Made by a program: the position numbers and the translations under genes. From positions 62,001-126,000 of the forward strand of contig CAMDSH010000004.1 of assembly GCA_945907045.1 (NCBI GenBank): DNA of 64,000 nucleotides. The letters run 5' to 3'. Positions 57,860 to 64,000 of this stretch are shown here, piece after piece. This DNA is from Rhizobium sp. Q54. GTDB taxonomy: Bacteria; Pseudomonadota; Alphaproteobacteria; Rhizobiales; Xanthobacteraceae. The notes beneath the pieces were generated by a model. It had not been told where the DNA came from. It did not search any database and saw only the letters and a list, made by a program, of their open reading frames with translations. The stretch's first letter is position 1; each line of letters opens with the position of its first letter.

Positions 57860-60256
57860 TTATACCCGTCCCAGCGCCAGTAGAATTTTCCCCGGCGTGA
57901 ACGGCATGTCGGTGAGCGGCTTCGCGCCGAGCGGACGTAATGCGTCATTAATGGCGTTCATGACGCAGCCTGGTGCGCCGGCGGTGCCCGCTTCACCCGC
58001 GCCTTTGGCGCCAAGTTCGCTGTCCGCGGTGGGCGAAACGACGTGGCCCACTTCGATGTCCGGCATCTCCACCGCCATCGGCACCAGATAATCCGCCATG
58101 TTGCCGTTGAGCATTTGCCCGCGTTCGTCATAGAGGCACTGCTCGAACAGCGCGCCGCCGAGGCCCTGCACCACGCCGCCGCGCACCTGCTCATCTACAA
58201 GTTGCGGATTGATGATGGTGCCGCAGTCCTCCACGCACCAATGCTTGAGAAGTTTGACGAAGCCGGTGTCGGTATCGACTTCGAGATAGCTCGCCTGAAT
58301 GCCGTTGGTGAAAGCGAACGGCCACGCACGTGGAACGTAATGGCGCGTCGCCATCAGTTCGGCCTGAAAGCCGGGCGGTAACGTGTCGGGGCGGAAGTAG
58401 GCGACGCGCGCCAGTTCGTCGAGCGGCAGCCGCTCGGTGCCGGTGGATTTATCGACGACGATGCCGCCGCGAATATCGAGGTCTTCGGGCTTGGCCTGCA
58501 AAATGCTGCCCGCAACCGCCAGCACGTTTTGCCGCAGCGCCTTGCCCGCCTGCCACGCCGCTTCGCCGCCGATGCCCGCCGCGCGCGAGGCCCAGGTGCC
58601 GCCGCCGTAAGGCACGTTGTCGGTATCGCCGGTAACAACACGCACCTTGTCGAGCGGGACACCGAAAGCGGAAGCGACGCATTGCGCCATCACCGCTTCC
58701 GCGCCCTGGCCCTGTTCGGTGACGCCGGAGTGAATCGAAATCGCGCCGGTGGCGTCGAGTTTTACAGTGGCGCCGTCCTGCGAGGTGATGCGCGCGCCGC
58801 CGACACCATAGAACGCGGCGGACGGATTCGTCACCTCGATGAAGGACGCAAAGCCGATGCCTCGATAAATGCCCTTTTCACGCAGCTTCGCCTGTTCGGC
58901 GCGAAGGCCTGCGTAATTCATCATCGCGTCGAGATGCGCGAGCGCCTCGTGATGCGATAGCTGTTCGAATTTCAGGCCCGACGCCGAACCGGTGGGATAG
59001 GCGTCGTCGGCGATGAGATTGCGCCGGCGGATTTCCAGCGGGTCCATGCCGATCTTCGCCGCGGCGAGTTCGACCAGCCCCTCGGTCACCGCGCAGGCGA
59101 TGGGATGGCCGACGGCGCGGTACTGGCACATGACGTTTTTATTCTGGAACACCACGCGGGCGCGGGCGCGGTAGTTCGGGCATTTGTACGGCCCGCCGGT
59201 GAGATTGACGATCTGGTTGGCTTCGATGCCGGAGGTGCGCGGATATACCGAATAGGGGCCGATGCCGGTGAGATCGTCGATCTCAAACGCGGTGAAAGTA
59301 CCGTCTTTCTTCACGCCGAGCTTCGCCTTCACGCGATGGTCGCGCGCATGAATGTCGGTGACAAAACTTTCGATGCGGTCGGCGACAAATTTCACCGGCC
59401 GCTTGAGCAACTTTGACAGCGCAACCGTCGCCATCTCGTCGGCATACGTGTGCACCTTGATGCCGAAAGAGCCGCCGACATCCTTGGTCAGCACGCGCAC
59501 CTGGTGCTCCTGCAAAGCAAGATGCTTGGCGAACAAGTTTTGCATCATGTGCGGCGCTTGCGTGCCGTGATAGACGGTCATGCGCTGCTCGCCCGGATTC
59601 CAGTCGGCGACGACGGCGCGCGGCTCATTGGTGACGCCGGTGTGACGGCCGAACACGAATGTAGTTTCGACGATGGCGTCGGATTCGGCGAACGCCTTGT
59701 CCACGGCGCCGGCATCGAGCGAGCGTTCAAAGCATAGATTGTCGCCAAGATCTGGATGGATCACCGGCGTCGCTTTATCGAGCGCGGTTTCGGGGTCGGT
59801 GACAGCTTTGAGCGCCTCATAGGTGACTTCGACCAGCTCGCAGCCATCTTCGGCCTCGGCGCGCGTGCGCGCGACGACGGCGCAGACGGCCTCGCCCTGC
59901 CAGCATGCGCGTTCCGTCGCGATCGGATATTGCGGCGCGGACTTGATGCCCTTGAGATGCGTGAGCACGCCGACCCACGGCGTCATGACTTTGGTGAATT
60001 CCGGGCCGGTGACGACGGCGATGACGCCGGGCGACTTCTTCGCTTTCGCCGCGTCGATTTTTTTGATGCGTGCATGCGCGTGCGGCGAACGCACGAAAGC
60101 AACATGCGCCATCCGTGGCAGCACAACGTCGCTGATGTATTGCCCGCGGCCCTGCGTGAGTCGCGCCAAATTCGGCCGTGGTACCGAGCGGCCGATGTAG
60201 GAATTCGGCCGGTCGAGCGCGCTCAGAACGGGCGGGGAGTCATCGACGATTTTCAT
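57860..60256 (-). CDS. Xanthine dehydrogenase family molybdopterin-binding subunit (Mo-hydroxylase large subunit)
   Basis: 798 aa; NLARLTQGRGQYISDVVLPRMAHVAFVRSPHAHARIKKID, VRVLTKDVGGSFGIKVHTYADE, QYRAVGHPIACAVTEG, VTEQGQGAEAVMAQCVASAFGV, LGAKGAGEAGTAGAP. Confidence 0.95.
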   Translation of the reverse strand: MKIVDDSPPVLSALDRPNSYIGRSVPRPNLARLTQGRGQYISDVVLPRMAHVAFVRSPHAHARIKKIDAAKAKKSPGVIAVVTGPEFTKVMTPWVGVLTHLKGIKSAPQYPIATERACWQGEAVCAVVARTRAEAEDGCELVEVTYEALKAVTDPETALDKATPVIHPDLGDNLCFERSLDAGAVDKAFAESDAIVETTFVFGRHTGVTNEPRAVVADWNPGEQRMTVYHGTQAPHMMQNLFAKHLALQEHQVRVLTKDVGGSFGIKVHTYADEMATVALSKLLKRPVKFVADRIESFVTDIHARDHRVKAKLGVKKDGTFTAFEIDDLTGIGPYSVYPRTSGIEANQIVNLTGGPYKCPNYRARARVVFQNKNVMCQYRAVGHPIACAVTEGLVELAAAKIGMDPLEIRRRNLIADDAYPTGSASGLKFEQLSHHEALAHLDAMMNYAGLRAEQAKLREKGIYRGIGFASFIEVTNPSAAFYGVGGARITSQDGATVKLDATGAISIHSGVTEQGQGAEAVMAQCVASAFGVPLDKVRVVTGDTDNVPYGGGTWASRAAGIGGEAAWQAGKALRQNVLAVAGSILQAKPEDLDIRGGIVVDKSTGTERLPLDELARVAYFRPDTLPPGFQAELMATRHYVPRAWPFAFTNGIQASYLEVDTDTGFVKLLKHWCVEDCGTIINPQLVDEQVRGGVVQGLGGALFEQCLYDERGQMLNGNMADYLVPMAVEMPDIEVGHVVSPTADSELGAKGAGEAGTAGAPGCVMNAINDALRPLGAKPLTDMPFTPGKILLALGRV

Positions 60257-60741
60257 TTCTTGCCTCCCGCGCGAGCTTGCGCGACGGATTCCATCGCATC
60301 GATGATGGCGTGATAGCCGGTGCAGCGGCAGTAATTACCCGAGATGTGTTCACGAATTTCATCGCGGCTCGGCACGCCGCCTGCTTTGAGAAGTTCCTGC
60401 GCGGTGAGCAGCATCGCCGGTGTACAGAAGCCGCATTGCAAAGCGTTGCGCTGTTCGAACGCGATTTGCAGGTCGGCGATCTCGCCGTTGTCTGAAACGC
60501 CCTCGATGGTCTCCACTTTGGCGCCCTCGCATTGCGCCGCCAGCATCAGGCAGCCGCGTACCACCACGCCATCGACGCGCACGGTGCAGGCGCCGCACAC
60601 GCCATGCTCGCATCCGACATGGCTGCCGGTGAGTGAAAGATTTTCACGCAGGAAATCGACCAGTGTCATGCGCGGTTCGACGCGCTCGTTCACCGCTTCG
60701 CCGTTGACGGTGAGTGAAATGTCCATCGTGTGTGCGCTCAT
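60253..60741 (-). CDS. (2Fe-2S)-binding small subunit of Mo-hydroxylase
   Basis: 162 aa; GSHVGCEHGVCGACTVRVDG, QCGFCTPAMLLTAQELL, ISGNYCRCTGYHAIIDA. Confidence 0.96.
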   Translation of the reverse strand: MSAHTMDISLTVNGEAVNERVEPRMTLVDFLRENLSLTGSHVGCEHGVCGACTVRVDGVVVRGCLMLAAQCEGAKVETIEGVSDNGEIADLQIAFEQRNALQCGFCTPAMLLTAQELLKAGGVPSRDEIREHISGNYCRCTGYHAIIDAMESVAQARAGGKK

Positions 60742-61595
60742 GTGCGCGTCTCCAGCAGCTGGCGCGCGACGCGTTTGAGCAATACGCCTGCGAGATGTTT
60801 TTTCACCGCAGCGGTAGCCTGCACGTCGTCGGAGGGATCGAGGTCGAGCGCGGCGACGGCGGCATTCAGCCGCTTGTCGTCGATTGTGCCGCCGGTGAGT
60901 GCGGTTTCCGCCTTGCGCGCACGCAGCGGTGTGGCATCGACGCCGAAGAACGCCAGCCGCACGTCGGCAAGACCTTTCGATGTAGTGCGGGCGCTGGCTG
61001 CGAGGCCGACAATGGCGTAGTCGCCGTGGCGGCGCGAGAGTTCGGAAAATCCGTAGCGGTTGTCCTTCGCCGCTGCCGGCACGCGGATGGCGGTGAGCAC
61101 GTCGCGTGGACCGATGGCAGTTTCGAACAATCCCTTGAAGAACGTTTCGGCTTTTACCGTGCGTTTGCCCTTCGGCCCGGTGATCTCGATTTCGCCGTCG
61201 AGCGCCAGCAGGCAGGCCGGCAATTCCGCCGCCGGATCGGCGAAAGCAATCGAGCCGCCGAAGGTACCGCGATTGCGGATGGCAGGATGGCCGATATGCG
61301 GCATGGCGCGTGCAATCAGCGGCGCGTATTGCGCGATCACATCGGAGCGCTCGACATCCACATGCCGCGCCAGCGCGCCGATCTCGACCTTCGCGCCCTT
61401 GCGAGCGATGCGGTCGAGGCCTTTCAGGCCGTTGAGATCGATGAGCAGCGTGGGCGCCGACAGCCGCATGTTGAGCGTGGCGATCAGGCTCTGGCCGCCG
61501 GCGAGCAGCTTGGCGTTGTCCTTGTGCTTGCCGAGCAGCGCGATCGCTTCCTTCAGCGTTCGCGGCTTGGCATAGGCGAATGGCGCCGGCTTCAC
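60738..61595 (-). CDS. FAD-binding medium subunit of Mo-hydroxylase
   Basis: 285 aa; FAYAKPRTLKEAIALLGKHKDNAKLLAGGQSLIATLNMRLSAPTLLIDLN, NRGTFGGSIAFADPAAELPA. Confidence 0.95.
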   Translation of the reverse strand: MKPAPFAYAKPRTLKEAIALLGKHKDNAKLLAGGQSLIATLNMRLSAPTLLIDLNGLKGLDRIARKGAKVEIGALARHVDVERSDVIAQYAPLIARAMPHIGHPAIRNRGTFGGSIAFADPAAELPACLLALDGEIEITGPKGKRTVKAETFFKGLFETAIGPRDVLTAIRVPAAAKDNRYGFSELSRRHGDYAIVGLAASARTTSKGLADVRLAFFGVDATPLRARKAETALTGGTIDDKRLNAAVAALDLDPSDDVQATAAVKKHLAGVLLKRVARQLLETRT

Positions 61596-61657
61596 GAGAC
61601 GTCTCCCCGAAATTTTTTCTTATTGTGGACGATAACGAGGGGAGAGGGGAAGGGGCG

Positions 61658-62563
61658 TTAGCTCACGATACGGCGCACGATATCGATGGACCGGCGCAGC
61701 AGTGTCATTGAGGCCTCCAGCGTGCGGAAGGCGGCGTGCGCCGTGAGCGTGACGTTTTCCATTTTCGCCAGCGGATGATCGGCTTTCAGCGGTTCGGAGT
61801 GGAACACATCGAGGCCGGCATGACGGATGTGGCCGCTCTTGAGTGCTGCCAGCAGTGCCGCCTCGTCCACCAGCGCGCCGCGGGCGGTGTTGATCAGTAT
61901 GGCGCCCGGCTTCATGCGTGCGATGCGCTCCGCGCTGAGAAAGCCGCGTGTCTCGTCGCCGAGCGTGAGATTCATCGACACCACGTCAGACTTTGCCAGC
62001 AGCGCGTCGAGGTCGATCAGCGGCACATCGGCGTCGGCGTGCCTGGTGCGGTTCCAGGCGACCACGTTCATGCCCATGCCCTTGCCAATGCGTGCCACCT
62101 CACGGCCGATGCCGCCGAGGCCGATCACACCCAGCGTCTTGCCAAGCAGTTGCACGCCCTCATGGGGCGTCCACACACCCTTTCGTACCTCGCGGTCCAT
62201 GCGTGCGATGTCGCGCGAACAGGCCACCATCAGCGCGATGGAATGCTCAGCCACCGCGGTGTCGCCATAGCCCTTGATGATGTGCACCTTGATCCCGCGC
62301 GCTTCCAGCTCGCCGACGTTCATGTAGCTTGCAGGACCGGTGCCGAGAAACACGATGTGCTTGAGTTCCGGGCACTGCGCTATCAGTTCGGTCGGCATAT
62401 AGGAGTGGTCGTCGATCGCGATGTCGTAACCGCCGATGATGCGCGGCAACTCATCGCGCTCGAACGATTTGCGGTTGACGTCGATCTTTGGATCGTCCGG
62501 ACGGATGACGGACGCCCACACCGGCGCAAGCTGGTCGTTGCAGTCGAGAAAGATGGATTTCAT
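61658..62563 (-). CDS. NAD(P)-dependent D-2-hydroxyacid dehydrogenase-family oxidoreductase
   Basis: 301 aa; LGKTLGVIGLGGIGREVARIGKGMGMNVVAWNR, MNLTLGDETRGFLSAERIARMKPGAILINTARGALVDEAALLAAL, HAGLDVFHSEPL. Confidence 0.93.
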   Translation of the reverse strand: MKSIFLDCNDQLAPVWASVIRPDDPKIDVNRKSFERDELPRIIGGYDIAIDDHSYMPTELIAQCPELKHIVFLGTGPASYMNVGELEARGIKVHIIKGYGDTAVAEHSIALMVACSRDIARMDREVRKGVWTPHEGVQLLGKTLGVIGLGGIGREVARIGKGMGMNVVAWNRTRHADADVPLIDLDALLAKSDVVSMNLTLGDETRGFLSAERIARMKPGAILINTARGALVDEAALLAALKSGHIRHAGLDVFHSEPLKADHPLAKMENVTLTAHAAFRTLEASMTLLRRSIDIVRRIVS

Positions 62564-62566
62564 TTG

Positions 62567-63550
62567 TTACCTTGCCACGATTGGCTGTGCCGCCAGCGCT
62601 GGCTCGCGCATCGCGACTCCGGCGAAAGTAGAACCTTCCTCAAACCACGACTTCGGCGCCGGCTGGCCCCACAGCGTTTGACGCTGTGGATCGCGCAACG
62701 ACCAGCGAAGCGGCTCAAGATCGGGATCGACGGTGAGATAGTCGGAGGTGAACAGTTCGACGCGGTGGCCGTCGGGATCCCGCGTATAGAGAAAGAACGC
62801 GTTGGAGATACCGTGACGTCCGGGCCCGCGCTCCATATTGGCGAGAAAGCCGGACGAGGCCATCACGTCGCAGATATGCAGGATGTCGAGCGCGCTCGCC
62901 GTCCACACACCGATGTGGTGCAACCGCGGGCCGCGCCCGTTCGTGAATGCAAGGTCGTGCACATTGCCCTTGCGATGCATCCATACTGCCCAGAATTTAG
63001 GATCGGGATCGTCGGTCTCGGTATATTCGGTCAGGCGGAAGCCAAGCTCATTGTAGAATTCGTAACTCGCCTGCACGTCCGGCGTGAAGCAGTTGATGTG
63101 GTCGATACGCTGGATGCGCGCGCCTTTGTATTCGGCGTAGCGACGGATCATGCTTTCGCGCTGATCCATGCGCGCGTAAAAATCGAGCGGCATGCCGAAA
63201 GGATCGGCGGTGCGCAGCGTGCGGCCTTGATGCGGCACTTGCGGAAATGAAACAGGCAAGTTCTTGCGCTTGAACCAATCGGCAGCGCGGTCGATGTCTT
63301 CTTCGCTCGCGAGCTTGAAGCCGAGCGCATCGACGCGCGGCTCACTCATCTTGCGCAGCACGAGGGAATGATGATTGCGCTCCTCGACTGCGCGCAGGTA
63401 AAGCGTATCCTTATCCTCATCGGTCACCAGATATCCGAGGCAATCGACGTAGAAGGCACGCGACTTGCCGATATCGCCCACGCCAAATTCCACATGGCTG
63501 GCGCGCACGATATTGAACGGCGGCGAGAAATTCGGTTTGACGAGCGGCAT
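62567..63550 (-). CDS. Two-domain VOC protein, extradiol (catechol 2,3-dioxygenase-like) dioxygenase
   Basis: 327 aa; RASHVEFGVGDIGKSRAFYVDCLGYLVTDEDKDTLYLRAVEERNHHSLVL; C-terminal domain H/H/E candidates IDHINCF, LHHIGVW, HRVELFTSDY. Confidence 0.9.
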   Translation of the reverse strand: MPLVKPNFSPPFNIVRASHVEFGVGDIGKSRAFYVDCLGYLVTDEDKDTLYLRAVEERNHHSLVLRKMSEPRVDALGFKLASEEDIDRAADWFKRKNLPVSFPQVPHQGRTLRTADPFGMPLDFYARMDQRESMIRRYAEYKGARIQRIDHINCFTPDVQASYEFYNELGFRLTEYTETDDPDPKFWAVWMHRKGNVHDLAFTNGRGPRLHHIGVWTASALDILHICDVMASSGFLANMERGPGRHGISNAFFLYTRDPDGHRVELFTSDYLTVDPDLEPLRWSLRDPQRQTLWGQPAPKSWFEEGSTFAGVAMREPALAAQPIVAR

Positions 63551-63553
63551 GCG

Positions 63554-63937
63554 TTACGCCGCGCTCGCCCGATCGCGAATGGTGTTGCGGCGGAAGGTCA
63601 TGTGGTCGATTTCGTGGATTTCCACGGTGACGCCGGTTGGGTGCGTCTTGTAGGCGGCCTCAAGGCATTTGTTCGCCGCCGCCAGCAAAGCCTTGCCGAG
63701 CTTTCGGCGTTGTTCTTCCGGGCGGCCAACGCGCATACGCACGACGATATGCACAAAGCCATTGGCCGGATTTCCATCGGCGACTTCAAACAGGTCGCGC
63801 CGTTCCGCGCGCGTGCGGATGGCGGCGACTTCCGCGATGCCGCTCTCGACCATCGTGCGGTGCAATTCGTGCACCAGTGCGCCGATGTCGAGACTGTCGT
63901 CGAGATTGGCGGAATATTCGACGATGACGTGCGGCAT
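63554..63937 (-). CDS. 5-carboxymethyl-2-hydroxymuconate isomerase-like tautomerase
   Basis: 127 aa; MPHVIVEYSANLDDSLDIGALVHELHRTMVESGIAEVAAIRTRAERRDLFEVADGNPANGFVHIVVRM; Pro immediately after Met as expected for tautomerases. Confidence 0.88.
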   Translation of the reverse strand: MPHVIVEYSANLDDSLDIGALVHELHRTMVESGIAEVAAIRTRAERRDLFEVADGNPANGFVHIVVRMRVGRPEEQRRKLGKALLAAANKCLEAAYKTHPTGVTVEIHEIDHMTFRRNTIRDRASAA

Positions 63938-64000
63938 CGTTTCTCTCCCCTTGCCGGATTATTGAGCGCCGTTGACGGCGTCTGGCGTGAACCTTAACAT

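Noticed and set aside
61736-63250. 504-aa plus-strand ORF
   Set aside because: Antisense to the 2-hydroxyacid dehydrogenase and VOC genes; shadow ORF.

Overview
The window is a GC-rich chromosomal segment that looks alphaproteobacterial (Hyphomicrobiales-like, judged from protein style, a [11 protein letters not shown]-type dispersed repeat and the many ABC/TTT solute-binding systems). It has about 58 convincing protein genes. I saw no tRNA, rRNA, CRISPR, IS element or phage signature. Positions 1-20.8 kb are mostly housekeeping or miscellaneous: 5'-part of uvrB, YeeE/YedE transporter, two GT87-like membrane proteins, MFS, PQQ-type sugar dehydrogenase, phytanoyl-CoA dioxygenase-like, aspartate aminotransferase and a divergent EF-G-like GTPase. 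From about 21.6 kb to the end the window is a dense solute-uptake and catabolism region. It holds a complete tripartite tricarboxylate transporter with two tandem TctC-type binding proteins and two complete Liv-type ABC systems. It also holds two 2,6-dihydroxypyridine-hydroxylase-like FAD monooxygenases, an ACMSD-like amidohydrolase, two cyclase-family proteins, a molybdenum hydroxylase (L/M/S subunits), an extradiol-dioxygenase-like VOC protein, a CHMI-like isomerase, a catabolic-looking HisD homologue and several dehydrogenases. The best candidates for undescribed biology are: (i) a LysR-divergent three-gene module of an M24-fold protein with one altered metal ligand, a minimal two-domain PEP-synthase/dikinase-like protein and a D-2-hydroxyacid dehydrogenase (50.9-54.6 kb); (ii) an apparent uptake, ring-hydroxylation and decarboxylation operon (34.2-42.5 kb); (iii) a nine-gene Mo-hydroxylase/meta-cleavage-like run (54.6-63.9 kb); (iv) an EF-G paralogue lacking the catalytic switch-II His. 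All functional assignments come from reading the sequence and remembered motifs; no searches were run.
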